From assembly GCA_025210735.1 (NCBI GenBank), contig JAOARD010000056.1, positions 1-51,840 of the forward strand: 51,840 nt of DNA. Direction: 5' to 3'. This stretch comes from Bacteroidales bacterium (GTDB lineage: Bacteria > Bacteroidota > Bacteroidia > Bacteroidales > UBA6680). Each line of letters starts with the position of its first letter. Position 1 is the stretch's first letter. Made by a program: the position numbers and the translations under genes. Below, piece after piece: positions 18,597 through 27,380 of the stretch. The notes below the pieces were generated by a model, which was not told the origin of the DNA, did not search any database, and was given only the letters and a program-made list of their open reading frames with translations.

Positions 18597-18630
18597 AAAG
18601 AGTCGTAAAGATTTAACTTTACGACTCTTT
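18597..18630 (-). terminator. Intrinsic terminator of mqnE
   Basis: AAAGAGTCGTAAAG and CTTTACGACTCTTT are perfect 14-base inverted repeats around a six-base loop. It lies just past the mqnE stop on the minus strand, and the A/T-only ends give it termination potential in both directions. Confidence 0.85.
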
Positions 18631-18653
18631 ATAATAATTTGGATTAATTATAC

Positions 18654-19757
18654 TTAATACTCTTTTATAATATTATAAACTGTATCGCGTTCAACAGCTT
18701 TATATCCTGCCTTTTGAATCATTTCAACAAGTTGATCTGTAGTCATTTTAGGATTCTGATCTTCAGCACCAGCCATAGAATATATTTTTGTGGAATCATC
18801 AATTGTACCATCAACGTCGTCAACTCCAAATGCGAGAGATAATTGTGTTGTGTTCTTACCAATCATTGGCCAGTATGCCTTTATATGCGGAATATTATCC
18901 AGAAATATCCTTGATATGGCATAATTTTTAAGATCTTCTATAACTGATACCTCTCCAATATGCGACATTGAGTTGTTTGCTTTTTTATATTTAAGAGGAA
19001 TAAATGTATTAAAGCCTGATGTCTCATCCTGCAACTCTCTAAGAGTACTCAGGTGGTTTATTCTGTTGCTATAATTCTCTATGTGGCCATAAAGCATTGT
19101 GGCATTTGATGGTATTCCTGCTTTATGAGCTCTTCTGTGCATATCAATCCACATATCGCTGGTTGTTTTCTTGTCGCATATTTTTTCACGTACTTCGGTG
19201 TCAAAAATCTCAGCACCTCCACCAGGAATAGAGTCCAGACCATACTCTTTTAGTTTTAGCAGACCGTCGTCTATTGAGTAACCCGATTTTTTTATCATGT
19301 GTTCAAGCTCAACAGCAGTAAAAGCTTTTATATGGATATTACTGTTAATCTTTTTTATATCGGCAATTATATCGCCAAAATATTCCAGATTCCATTTCGG
19401 ATGTACTCCGCCAACTATATGAACCTCAGTTATACCTTTTTGGTCAGCTTCAATTACTTTATTAAGGATATCCTCTTTGCTGCTTTCCCAACTACCTTCT
19501 TCGTTTACTTTTCTTTTATAGGAGCAAAAATCACATGAATATATACATATGTTTGTTGGTTCAATATGTATGTTATTGTTAAAGTATGTATTTGTTCCGT
19601 TTATTCTTCGTCTTACATTATCTGCCAAAACAGATAGCAGACCTAATTCGGCATTGTTGTACAGATATAGCCCTTCTTCTTTAGTTATTCTGTCTCCTGA
19701 AGTAACTTTGTCAGCTATCTCTTCAATTTTTTTATCTGTATGTTTTAATTGAATCAT
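18654..19757 (-). CDS. mqnE: Aminofutalosine synthase, radical SAM
   Basis: This 367-residue radical SAM enzyme of the futalosine route to menaquinone joins SAM-derived adenosyl to the carboxyvinyl-benzoate intermediate. The cluster cysteines are Cys71, Cys75 and Cys78 in CIYSCDFC. Diagnostic stretches are GGGAEIFDTEVREKIC, NATMLYGHIE, FIPLKYKKANN, LDNIPHIKAYWPM and AFGVDDVDGT, which separate MqnE from its relative MqnC. It has its own terminator and no other mqn gene nearby. Its presence implies that the organism makes menaquinone through futalosine rather than the classical MenF-D-H-C route, a genome-level prediction that one gene cannot settle. Confidence 0.92.
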   Translation of the reverse strand: MIQLKHTDKKIEEIADKVTSGDRITKEEGLYLYNNAELGLLSVLADNVRRRINGTNTYFNNNIHIEPTNICIYSCDFCSYKRKVNEEGSWESSKEDILNKVIEADQKGITEVHIVGGVHPKWNLEYFGDIIADIKKINSNIHIKAFTAVELEHMIKKSGYSIDDGLLKLKEYGLDSIPGGGAEIFDTEVREKICDKKTTSDMWIDMHRRAHKAGIPSNATMLYGHIENYSNRINHLSTLRELQDETSGFNTFIPLKYKKANNSMSHIGEVSVIEDLKNYAISRIFLDNIPHIKAYWPMIGKNTTQLSLAFGVDDVDGTIDDSTKIYSMAGAEDQNPKMTTDQLVEMIQKAGYKAVERDTVYNIIKEY

Positions 19758-19829
19758 GTTTCTATGTTTAAAGACTCAAATTTATATAAAATAGATTATC
19801 GGGGTTAGTAATTCAGAATTTAAAAACAA

Positions 19830-19857
19830 AAAAGGGCTATCTCCCGATAACCCTTTT
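19830..19857 (-). terminator. Intrinsic terminator of rpmH
   Basis: AAAAGGGCTATC pairs with GATAACCCTTTT (one G-T pair) around a four-base loop. On the minus strand it is followed by TTGTTTTT. Confidence 0.85.
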
Positions 19858-19880
19858 GTTGTATATTGTCTAAATATTCT

Positions 19881-20039
19881 TTAAACTTTGTGTCTTGGCT
19901 CGTCTGAAACAGACAATTTCTTGCGGCCTTTAGCTCTTCTTGCAGCTAAAACTTTACGTCCATTAACAGAAGACATTCTTTCTCTAAAGCCGTGTTTGTT
20001 TTTTCTCTTTCTATTCGATGGTTGAAATGTTCTTTTCAT
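19881..20039 (-). CDS. rpmH: 50S ribosomal protein L34
   Basis: This 52-residue, strongly basic protein of the large ribosomal subunit starts [20 protein letters not shown] and continues with [21 protein letters not shown], the invariant L34 pattern. The C-terminal DEPRHKV is a short extension of the kind found in Bacteroidota. It is read leftward, 101 bp after rsmG, and is closed by the hairpin at 19830-19857. The usual bacterial partner rnpA does not adjoin it. Confidence 0.97.
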   Translation of the reverse strand: MKRTFQPSNRKRKNKHGFRERMSSVNGRKVLAARRAKGRKKLSVSDEPRHKV

Positions 20040-20140
20040 CTGAAAAAAGTTTTATATCGTTTTTTATATTATATATTTCTCTGTTTTGAGTTTGCAAAGG
20101 TAGTTATTTTTTTCTCTTGCAAAAATATTTGTTGTATTAT

Positions 20141-20770
20141 TTATTTGTGTGGCAAATATACAATCTTTTTCGTTTCAAAGAACTCCTCTTTAAAATAGTT
20201 TTGCAAATCAACTACTGTTGCAACTTTAGCCATTTTGCCAAGTTCTTCGGTAAGATCGCCTCCTTTTAGGAATATGAATCCGTTTGGTAGCGCGTTAAAG
20301 TTTTCATTATCAATTTTATTGTTAACCCATGGTAAAAAGTTTGGTAGTGCAGTTACGGCTCTGCTAACAACAAAATGATACTTGTCTGGTACATTTTCTG
20401 CTCTTACCTGTTCTGCAAAAGCATTTTTAATTCCAGCTGAAGATATAACTCCTTTTACTACCTGTATTTTTTTTCCAATCGAATCTATTAAATGAAAGTT
20501 ACATTCAGGAAACATTATTGATAGTGGTACGCCCGGGAATCCTCCACCGGTTCCTACGTCAAGTATATTTGTTCCGGGTTTGAAGTTTGTGAATTTTGCA
20601 ATTGCAAGTGAGTGTAAAATGTGTTTAATGTATATAGAATCTATATCTTTTCTGGAGATCACATTAATTTTTGAGTTCCATTCTATATACAAATCCCGAA
20701 GTAATTTGAATTTTTCTAATTTCTCTTCATCTACTTCGGGAAAATATCTGCTTATTATAGTATAATCCAT
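20141..20770 (-). CDS. rsmG: 16S rRNA (guanine-N7)-methyltransferase
   Basis: This 209-residue SAM-dependent enzyme methylates a guanine of the 16S rRNA 530 loop region. The family start FPEVDEEKLEKFKLLRDLYIEWNS, shown here only in part, precedes NVISRKDID. The SAM site ILDVGTGGGFPGVPLSI and the later VVSRAVTALP, LKGGDLTEEL are typical. Its ATG shares one base with the stop of the sigma-factor gene, so the two are translationally coupled. The protein is cytosolic. Confidence 0.95.
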   Translation of the reverse strand: MDYTIISRYFPEVDEEKLEKFKLLRDLYIEWNSKINVISRKDIDSIYIKHILHSLAIAKFTNFKPGTNILDVGTGGGFPGVPLSIMFPECNFHLIDSIGKKIQVVKGVISSAGIKNAFAEQVRAENVPDKYHFVVSRAVTALPNFLPWVNNKIDNENFNALPNGFIFLKGGDLTEELGKMAKVATVVDLQNYFKEEFFETKKIVYLPHK

Positions 20771-21366
20771 TATATATTTTTTTTGCCTTTATTTAAAATC
20801 TGATACAGCAATTCTCTGGCTCGGTATAGCTGAGCTTTTATTGTACCGATTGGCAAATTTAACTCTTCTGCAATTTCCTGATACGAAAATTCTTTAAAAT
20901 ATCTTAATTCAACCAAAATTTTATATCTGGGCTTTAGCTGATCTACTACCGATTGAAGAATTTTTTTCTTTTGTTTTTTAATGAGATGTTCTTCCGGATT
21001 CATCTGTTGATCAGACAGGTCTCTTATTACAGGATAGTCGCTATCTCCATTTTCTATAGGTACGGTTACTGCACGCTTCTTACGCATGTAGTCGATACAG
21101 TTGTTTGTGGCAATTTTGAATAACCATGTACTGAATGCAAAATTAGGAGTATATTTTCCAATTTTATTAAAGGCCTTGCCAAAAGCCTCAATTGTTAAAT
21201 CGTCTGCATCTTCTTCGTTTCTTACAATCTTAAGAAGCATAAAATAGATAGCATCCTTATACTTATTCATCAACTCTGCAAAGGCCTTCTCATCGCCAGT
21301 CTTAGCCGCTTCTACCAACTGTAGGTCATACTGTGCTTTTTTTGATAAATTCTCGTTTACTTCCAT
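20770..21366 (-). CDS. ECF RNA polymerase sigma factor
   Basis: This 198-residue sigma-70 family protein of the extracytoplasmic-function type has region 2 at about 28-95 (DAIYFMLLKIVRNEEDADDL and FSTWLFKIATNNCIDYMRKK) and region 4 at about 130-190 (LRYFKEFSYQEIAEELNLP and GTIKAQLYRARELL). There is no region 3 and no adjacent anti-sigma gene. Instead it sits between a glycosyltransferase gene (10-bp overlap) and rsmG (1-bp overlap), an arrangement that suggests constitutive housekeeping use rather than a FecR-type sugar-uptake switch. Its target promoters cannot be read here. Confidence 0.9.
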   Translation of the reverse strand: MEVNENLSKKAQYDLQLVEAAKTGDEKAFAELMNKYKDAIYFMLLKIVRNEEDADDLTIEAFGKAFNKIGKYTPNFAFSTWLFKIATNNCIDYMRKKRAVTVPIENGDSDYPVIRDLSDQQMNPEEHLIKKQKKKILQSVVDQLKPRYKILVELRYFKEFSYQEIAEELNLPIGTIKAQLYRARELLYQILNKGKKNI

Positions 21367-22499
21367 TTATTTGAAATCGGTTTCGATATATTCTTAAGCC
21401 TGATTGCTAACAATATAAAAGGTGCAATCAGATTGTATACTATACAAGTTAAGAAAATCTGGCGTTCTTTCAAACGGTTGAGAATAGTTTTTGTAATAAT
21501 TATTTGTGATAAAAAATACACACCAAATGCTAATATAACATATGTGTATATATTGCTTATAAACATTAGTGTTGCAAAAGAAGCAAACAGTAGTGTTCTG
21601 GATATGATCTCTGTATCAATAAGGAATTTACTTCTTTTGGAGTAGTGCTTTCTGGTTGTCATATGTCTTCTTTTCTGATAAAACCAGCTACTGAATGTAC
21701 CTTTTGGTTCAGATATTGTTTGTGCTGTATAATCGTACTCAACCTCAGTATTTGTTTTTGTTGCAACCTGATTAATAAACAGATCATCGTCTCCAGATAT
21801 TAATTTAATATGTCTTGCAAAGCCTTTGTTTTCGAAAAACATAGATTTTCGGTATGCCAGATTTCTACCAACACCTTTATAAGGATTTCCGGCTAGTGCA
21901 AAACTTAGATATTGAATTCCGTTTAAGGCGGTTTCTGCTCTTATAATGCTATTAATAAAACCTTTTGTTTTTTGGTATCTGCTATATCCCAGTACAATTT
22001 TATTGTTAGTAAATTTAGTAGCCATGGTTAGTAACCACTTCTTTGTAGTTGGTCTGCAATCAGCATCGGTTAATAATAACCATTCATTACTTGCTGCTTT
22101 AATACCAATGGTTAAGGCAAGTTTTTTAAAGTGCTGAAATTTTTCATCCTTTTTTATGGTTGTGGTTTTTAGATGCGGATAGAAGTTTTTAAAATCGTTC
22201 AGTATAGCTTCTGTATTATCTTCAGAACAGTCGTTAACTACAATTACTTCGTAATCAGGGTATCGTTGTTCAAGAATTAATGGTAGATTTTTCTGAAGAT
22301 TGTCGGCCTCGTTTTTAGCGCATATTACAATAGACACAGGTGGAAGTTTTTCTACACTTTCTATCTTGGCTTTGCGCTTAACAGATACTCTTATGTAAAA
22401 AATAAAGTAGTAGAATAGTTGAATAAATAGTGATAATCCAAAAACTGTTAGTACAACTAATTCTGTAACCGATAAATTAAAAAAAGAAAGATTAAACAT
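21357..22499 (-). CDS. Membrane-bound family 2 glycosyltransferase
   Basis: The 380-residue protein has an N-terminal membrane helix (ELVVLTVFGLSLFIQLFYYF) and a GT-A catalytic domain with PPVSIVICAKNEADNL, VIVVNDCSEDNTE, the nucleotide-sugar/metal motif LLLTDADCRP and the acceptor-side GDDDLF. A QKRRH element akin to the QxxRW of processive synthases follows, and two or three C-terminal membrane helices (about 280-365) complete it. It resembles poly-sugar or envelope glycan synthases of Bacteroidota; the sugar donor and product are unknown. It is the first gene of the leftward unit with the sigma factor and rsmG. The start at 22499 (MFNLSFFN) gives the complete first helix. Confidence 0.85.
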   Translation of the reverse strand: MFNLSFFNLSVTELVVLTVFGLSLFIQLFYYFIFYIRVSVKRKAKIESVEKLPPVSIVICAKNEADNLQKNLPLILEQRYPDYEVIVVNDCSEDNTEAILNDFKNFYPHLKTTTIKKDEKFQHFKKLALTIGIKAASNEWLLLTDADCRPTTKKWLLTMATKFTNNKIVLGYSRYQKTKGFINSIIRAETALNGIQYLSFALAGNPYKGVGRNLAYRKSMFFENKGFARHIKLISGDDDLFINQVATKTNTEVEYDYTAQTISEPKGTFSSWFYQKRRHMTTRKHYSKRSKFLIDTEIISRTLLFASFATLMFISNIYTYVILAFGVYFLSQIIITKTILNRLKERQIFLTCIVYNLIAPFILLAIRLKNISKPISNKWK

Positions 22500-23045
22500 G
22501 TCCTGATTTAAGTTTTAATTTAGATAACAAGTTTATGAAACATTTTTAGGTGATACAAAATAAAGATATCAACGATATGCTATTAATAACTTGTAATTTC
22601 TTTATTAAAGAGTGCATTAACCAATTTATAAAAAAAAATGCTTCGAGTAAATAGTAATTTGTATCTGTTTATAAATTTTCTTTGAAATATTAGTAGCTTT
22701 TTTTAATATCTCTGTTTGCAGATATCTTAATGTATGTTTGTCAGATTTAAATTAAAGGCAATAAAAATATTTTGTTTGATAGCTGGTATTTCGACAATAA
22801 ACATATAAGCAATTTACTCACATATTGTATCTTTGTTGCCTCGAAATAATTATTAATATTGTATTATACAAATACAAGACCTTGTACTGTAAGTATTTTA
22901 ACAGGCAATTATTGTATATAATACTTGTGTATAAATTATTTAGTTAGATTGTTAAAAGCAGAAAATACCCTCGCAAATATTTTTTATTTGAGAGTAGCTA
23001 ATTTAACAAGGGGATTAATAGAATATAGAAAGGAAATTATAAACG
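22500..23045. other. Divergent intergenic region between glycosyltransferase and tgt
   Basis: This 546-bp stretch of very AT-rich sequence is without a credible gene. It must hold the promoters of two divergent operons. Rightward candidates for -7 boxes are TATGTTTG at 22733-22740 and TATCTTTG at 22828-22835, neither with a well-spaced -33 box. A stem of ten pairs with one mismatch (CTCGCAAATA / TATTTGAGAG, about 22969-22993) lies 50 bp ahead of tgt and could be a leader hairpin. Confidence 0.45.
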
Positions 23046-24176
23046 ATGAAGTTTGAGTTATTAAAGACTGATGCAAATACAAATGCCAGAAGAGGGGAGA
23101 TAACCACTGATCATGGAAAGATACAGACTCCTATTTTTATGCCTGTAGGTACTGCTGGTACAGTAAAAGGGGTGCATCAACATGAGATAAGAGACGATAT
23201 TAATGCACAAATTATATTAGGAAATACATATCATTTATATCTGCGTCCAGGAATGGATATTATAAAAGGAGCAGGTGGCTTGCATAAGTTTATGAATTGG
23301 GACAGACCTATACTTACTGATAGTGGTGGGTTTCAGGTTTTTTCATTAGCAGAGAATCGTAAACTTACACGTGAGGGTGCTATATTCAGGTCGCATATTG
23401 ATGGTTCAAAACATTTGTTTACACCTGAGTATGTTATGGATATACAGCGTATGATTGGGTCTGATATAATGATGGCTTTTGATGAGTGCCCTCCTGGAGA
23501 TGCAGAGTATAAGTATGTTAAAAATTCGCTTAAACTTACTAAACACTGGCTTGAGCGTTGTGTAAAACACTTTGATTCTACAGAACCTCTTTACGGACAC
23601 TCTCAAACACTGTTCCCAATTGTTCAGGGAGGAATATTCCCTGATTTAAGACGAGAGTCGGCAGAACATGTAATGACAATGGATAGAGAAGGATATGCTA
23701 TTGGTGGACTTTCGGTAGGGGAGAAGACAGAGGATATGTATGCAATGATTGAGGTTGTTAATGAGGTGTTGCCAAAAGATAAACCAAGGTATCTTATGGG
23801 AGTAGGTACTCCTGTAAATATTCTTGAGGGAATAGCCAGAGGTGTTGATATGTTTGATTGTGTTATGCCTTCGCGTAATGGACGTAATGGTATGTTGTTT
23901 ACCAGTGAAGGAATAATTAACATAAAAAATCAAAAATGGAAGAATGATTATTCTCCAATTGACCCGAATGGCACGTCTTATGTAGATACGTTTTATTCAA
24001 AGGCATATTTGCGACATCTTTTTGCCGCAAAAGAACTTTTGGGACCTCAAATTGCAAGTATTCATAATTTATCGTTTTATTTGTGGTTAGTGAATGAGGC
24101 ACGAGAGAAGATAGAGAGTGGAGAGTTTGGTGCCTGGAAAAATATTATGGTTAAAAAGCTATCGCAACGTTTATGA
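23046..24176 (+). CDS. tgt: Queuine tRNA-ribosyltransferase
   Basis: This 376-residue enzyme exchanges guanine-34 of GUN-anticodon tRNAs for preQ1 in queuosine synthesis. The start FELLKTDANTNARRGEI, GNTYHLYLRPG, the catalytic DSGGFQVFSL, PIVQGGI, GGLSVGE and FDCVMPSRNGRNG are all present. Unusually, the zinc loop is changed: the usual CxCxxC before YSKAYLRHLF reads GTSYVD, so all three cysteines are missing although the His remains. The adjacent lptG start overlaps the stop (ATGA), a pairing common in Bacteroidota. Function remains likely because the active-site residues are intact. Confidence 0.95.
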   Translation: MKFELLKTDANTNARRGEITTDHGKIQTPIFMPVGTAGTVKGVHQHEIRDDINAQIILGNTYHLYLRPGMDIIKGAGGLHKFMNWDRPILTDSGGFQVFSLAENRKLTREGAIFRSHIDGSKHLFTPEYVMDIQRMIGSDIMMAFDECPPGDAEYKYVKNSLKLTKHWLERCVKHFDSTEPLYGHSQTLFPIVQGGIFPDLRRESAEHVMTMDREGYAIGGLSVGEKTEDMYAMIEVVNEVLPKDKPRYLMGVGTPVNILEGIARGVDMFDCVMPSRNGRNGMLFTSEGIINIKNQKWKNDYSPIDPNGTSYVDTFYSKAYLRHLFAAKELLGPQIASIHNLSFYLWLVNEAREKIESGEFGAWKNIMVKKLSQRL

Positions 24177-25264
24177 GATTAATGATAGGTAAGCTGGACT
24201 GGTATATAATAAAGAAATTTATTGGGACATATTTTTTCTCAATAGGTCTTATTATTAGTGTTGCTGTGGTATTTGATTATGCCGAAAAGATGGATGATTT
24301 CTATGAGCATAACGCTCCGTGGAAGGCAATAATGTTTGATTATTATTTGAATTTCATACCTTTTTTTGCCAATATGTTCAGTTCGCTGTTCATATTTATA
24401 TCGGTTATCTTCTTTACATCAAAATTGGCTTATAATACCGAGATTGTTGCCGCTCTGGCTGCCGGAGTTAGTTTTAAACGATTGCTTTGGCCTTATTTTT
24501 TGTCTGCACTGTTTATAGGATCTTTATCATTTGTTTTGTCTGGTTATATTATACCTCCTGCAAATAAGAAACGTTTGGAGTTTGAGTGGACATATATAAA
24601 GCCAAACTATAATAATAAAGAGGTGGATTTTCACAGGCAGATAGAACCTGGAGTATTCATATATGTATCTAATTATAATACATATTCAGATATAGCACAT
24701 AAGTTTTCTGTTGAGAAGTTTGATAATGGAAGACTACATAGTAAGATAATGTGTGACTATGCAAAATGGGATACAACAAAGAATAAGTGGGCTCTGAGGA
24801 ATTATTATTTACGTAAGTTTGATGAATCAGGCAAAGAGATTGTAGAGGCCGGACATGTGTTAGATACGGCTCTGAATATTACACCAAAAGATTTTAAGAT
24901 AAGGGCAAAGATTGTTCAGGCAATGACCAATTCTGAGCTTGATGATTTTATTGAAGATCAAAAGATGCAAGGTGTAACTAATATTGAAGAGTTTGAGATA
25001 GAGAAGTATACCAGATGGGCTTATCCTTTTTCTACATTTATTCTTACATTTATAGGAGCAGCTCTGTCATCTAAGAAAAAACGTGGTGGTATGGGCCTTA
25101 ATATAGGTATGGGATTGGTATTAAGCTTTGCTTATGTTCTGTTTATGCGATTTACTACAATGTTTGCTGTTGGAGGAACCTTGTCGCCTAAATTTGGGGT
25201 ATGGGTGCCTAACATATTATTTATGCTTATAAGTATATTATTATATAGAAAAGCTCCTAAGTAG
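24173..25264 (+). CDS. lptG: LptF/LptG-family LPS export permease
   Basis: This 363-residue inner-membrane protein is part of the ABC machinery that lifts lipopolysaccharide out of the inner membrane toward the periplasmic bridge. Three N-terminal membrane segments (about 14-35, 60-85, 100-122), a periplasmic beta-jellyroll domain (about 125-275, with KRLEFEWTYIKPNYN at its start) and three C-terminal segments (about 285-355, including GGMGLNIGMGLVLSFAYVLF) match LptF/LptG. Which of the two it is cannot be settled from sequence alone. The start at 24173 overlaps tgt; a Met at 24182 is an alternative. The ATPase LptB is not in the window. Confidence 0.88.
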   Translation: MRLMIGKLDWYIIKKFIGTYFFSIGLIISVAVVFDYAEKMDDFYEHNAPWKAIMFDYYLNFIPFFANMFSSLFIFISVIFFTSKLAYNTEIVAALAAGVSFKRLLWPYFLSALFIGSLSFVLSGYIIPPANKKRLEFEWTYIKPNYNNKEVDFHRQIEPGVFIYVSNYNTYSDIAHKFSVEKFDNGRLHSKIMCDYAKWDTTKNKWALRNYYLRKFDESGKEIVEAGHVLDTALNITPKDFKIRAKIVQAMTNSELDDFIEDQKMQGVTNIEEFEIEKYTRWAYPFSTFILTFIGAALSSKKKRGGMGLNIGMGLVLSFAYVLFMRFTTMFAVGGTLSPKFGVWVPNILFMLISILLYRKAPK

Positions 25265-25331
25265 TTTGTTAGTTTGTAATCAGTGCTTTATGTTGTGATA
25301 GGTGCTGTTTTTTCTATTAAAATTTTTCTAC

Positions 25332-25354
25332 CAAGATTCTTTTTTGTAATCTTG
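25332..25354. repeat. Hairpin ahead of the carboxyltransferase gene
   Basis: CAAGATT (25332-25338) and AATCTTG (25348-25354) are perfect seven-base arms around a T-rich nine-base loop. It lies between lptG and the carboxyltransferase. Without a T run after the stem it is a weak terminator candidate or a leader hairpin. Confidence 0.4.
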
Positions 25355-25421
25355 CATGGTCAAATTCCTTTCTGAATGTTTAATTTGGGGAGGTTTTTAT
25401 TAGAACTAAACTTATTAAGTT

Positions 25422-26966
25422 ATGCCTTTAAAAAAGAAGATTCTTGAGTTAAAAAAGAAGAAAGAAGAAGTTTTTCAGGGAGGTGGAGAGAAAGCTATAG
25501 CAAAGCAAAAAGCTATAGGTAAACTTACGGCTCGCGAAAGAATTATAGCTTTACTTGATGAAGATTCGTTTCACGAATATGATCTTTTTGTAGAACATGA
25601 AGCACGTGATTTCGGAATGGAATCAAAGGTTCTTCACGGTGACGGAGTAATAATTGGTACAGGTACTATTTATGGTGCTCCTGTTGCAATTTTTGCTCAG
25701 GATTTTACAGTTGCAGGTGGTTCGTTAGGATTAATGCATGCTCGTAAAATTACAAAGATTATGGATCACGCTATGAAGATGCGTATTCCATTGATTGGTA
25801 TTAACGATTCAGGTGGAGCTCGTATTCAGGAGGGTGTTAACTCTCTTGCAGGATATGGTGAGATTTTCTATAGAAACACTATGGCTTCAGGTGTAATACC
25901 TCAGATATCTGTAATTTTAGGACCTTGTGCAGGTGGAGCAGTTTATTCACCAGCATTAACAGACTTTGTTTTTGTAGTAGATAATATTTCTAATATGTTT
26001 ATTACAGGTCCGGATGTAATTAAGACAGTACTTGGAGAGGAAATCTCTAAGGAAGATCTTGGTGGAGCACGCGTTCATAGTGAAGTTACAGGAAATGCTC
26101 ATTTCTATGCTAAGAGCGAAGAGGAGTGTTTTGAGCAGATTAAAAAGCTTATTACATATATTCCTTGGAATAACTCACGTAAGGCTCGTCGTTTCGAACC
26201 AAAATTGCCAAGCAAAACAATTAAGATTGAAGATATTGTACCAGACGATCCATCAAAACCATATGATGTTCGTGATGTAATTTGTGCTTTAGTTGATGAT
26301 TCTGAGTTCTTTGAGGTTCAGGAGCATTGGGCTGCAAATATCGTAATCGGATTTGGTAGATTGAATGGTGAGACTATTGGATTTATTGCAAACCAGCCAC
26401 TTGTTCTTGCAGGTGTTCTTGATTGTGATTCATCTGATAAGGCTGCTCGTTTTATCCGTTACTGTGATGCATTTAATATTCCTATCGTTACTCTTGAGGA
26501 TCTTCCGGGATACCTTCCTGGAGTTGATCAGGAGCATGCAGGTGTTATCAGACACGGTGCTAAACTACTTTATGCATACAGTGAGGCTACTGTACCAAAG
26601 ATTACTGTTATTATGCGTAAAGCATATGGTGGAGGTTACATTGCAATGAACTCTCGTCACCTACGTGCAGATTTTGTATTTGCATGGCCAACTGCTGAGA
26701 TTGCGGTTATGGGACCAGAAGGAGCTGCTAATATTATCTTCCGTAAAGAGATTATGGCTGCTGAAGATCCGGATAAATTACGTCAGGAGAAAGTTCAGGA
26801 GTATAAAGATAAATTTGCTAATCCATATGTTGCAGCAGCAAAAGGTTATGTTGACTCAGTTATTGAGCCATCAGAGACTCGTAAGTTCTTACTGCACGCA
26901 ATTGAGGTTTCTGTAAATAAAGAGGTAGATCGTCCACAACGTAAACATGGAGTTCCTCCATTCTAA
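25422..26966 (+). CDS. Acyl-CoA carboxylase/decarboxylase carboxyltransferase subunit
   Basis: This 514-residue cytosolic carboxyltransferase moves a carboxyl group between biotin and an acyl-CoA, most likely propionyl/methylmalonyl-CoA. Both crotonase-like halves are present: the first with GKLTARERI, FAQDFTVAGGSLG, the oxyanion-hole GGARIQEG and ILGPCAGGAVYSP; the second with NQPLVLAGVLD, DLPGYLPG and KAYGGGYIAMNSR. The C-terminus RKHGVPPF is typical of propionyl-CoA carboxylase beta and methylmalonyl-CoA decarboxylase alpha (MmdA), which sequence alone does not separate. A biotin carrier gene follows after 12 bp, but neither biotin carboxylase nor a sodium-pump membrane subunit is nearby. 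Confidence 0.92.
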   Translation: MPLKKKILELKKKKEEVFQGGGEKAIAKQKAIGKLTARERIIALLDEDSFHEYDLFVEHEARDFGMESKVLHGDGVIIGTGTIYGAPVAIFAQDFTVAGGSLGLMHARKITKIMDHAMKMRIPLIGINDSGGARIQEGVNSLAGYGEIFYRNTMASGVIPQISVILGPCAGGAVYSPALTDFVFVVDNISNMFITGPDVIKTVLGEEISKEDLGGARVHSEVTGNAHFYAKSEEECFEQIKKLITYIPWNNSRKARRFEPKLPSKTIKIEDIVPDDPSKPYDVRDVICALVDDSEFFEVQEHWAANIVIGFGRLNGETIGFIANQPLVLAGVLDCDSSDKAARFIRYCDAFNIPIVTLEDLPGYLPGVDQEHAGVIRHGAKLLYAYSEATVPKITVIMRKAYGGGYIAMNSRHLRADFVFAWPTAEIAVMGPEGAANIIFRKEIMAAEDPDKLRQEKVQEYKDKFANPYVAAAKGYVDSVIEPSETRKFLLHAIEVSVNKEVDRPQRKHGVPPF

Positions 26967-26978
26967 AAATTTCTGAAT

Positions 26979-27344
26979 ATGTCAAAATCTAAGAATAATG
27001 TGATCAGAGGTAATCATAATGAAGATTTTGGTTTGACTACAGAGATGCGTGAGGTTGTTGTTCAGGGATCTACGTATCAGACGAAGCTAAATCGTGTTTA
27101 CCAAAATAGAAAAAAATGGAGTAATCCTGATGATAATGAACTATTTTCATTTATCCCGGGTACTGTAGTAAAGTTTTTAGTTAAAGAAGGTGATTCTGTT
27201 AACGAAGGCGATCCAATATTGCTTCTTGAGGCAATGAAAATGGAGAATACTATTCTTGCTCCAAAGAGCTGTAAAATAAAGAAGATTAATGTTAATATTG
27301 GTGAAAAGATACCAAAAGGAACATTAATGGTTGAATTTGAATAA
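26979..27344 (+). CDS. Biotin/lipoyl carrier protein of the carboxyltransferase
   Basis: In this 121-residue protein the C-terminal 70 residues form a biotinyl domain, with the acceptor Lys87 in EAMKMEN and flanking FIPGTVVKFLVKEGDSV and GTLMVEFE. The N-terminal 50 residues are charged and carry TYQTKLNRVYQNRKKW, possibly a linker that docks to the partner enzyme; there is no long Pro/Ala-rich hinge. It carries carboxyl-biotin between the carboxyltransferase encoded directly upstream and a partner encoded elsewhere, either a biotin carboxylase or a decarboxylase pump. The strong shared terminator at 27351 ends the unit. Confidence 0.9.
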   Translation: MSKSKNNVIRGNHNEDFGLTTEMREVVVQGSTYQTKLNRVYQNRKKWSNPDDNELFSFIPGTVVKFLVKEGDSVNEGDPILLLEAMKMENTILAPKSCKIKKINVNIGEKIPKGTLMVEFE

Positions 27345-27350
27345 AATACT

Positions 27351-27380
27351 AAAAAAGGGAGTTAGATAGCTCCCTTTTTT
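27351..27380. terminator. Bidirectional terminator between the biotin carrier gene and ispE
   Basis: AAAAAAGGGAG pairs with CTCCCTTTTTT around an eight-base loop. Both flanks carry A/T runs in the right orientation, so it serves the rightward carrier gene and the leftward ispE, whose stop codon overlaps the T run by two bases. Confidence 0.9.
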
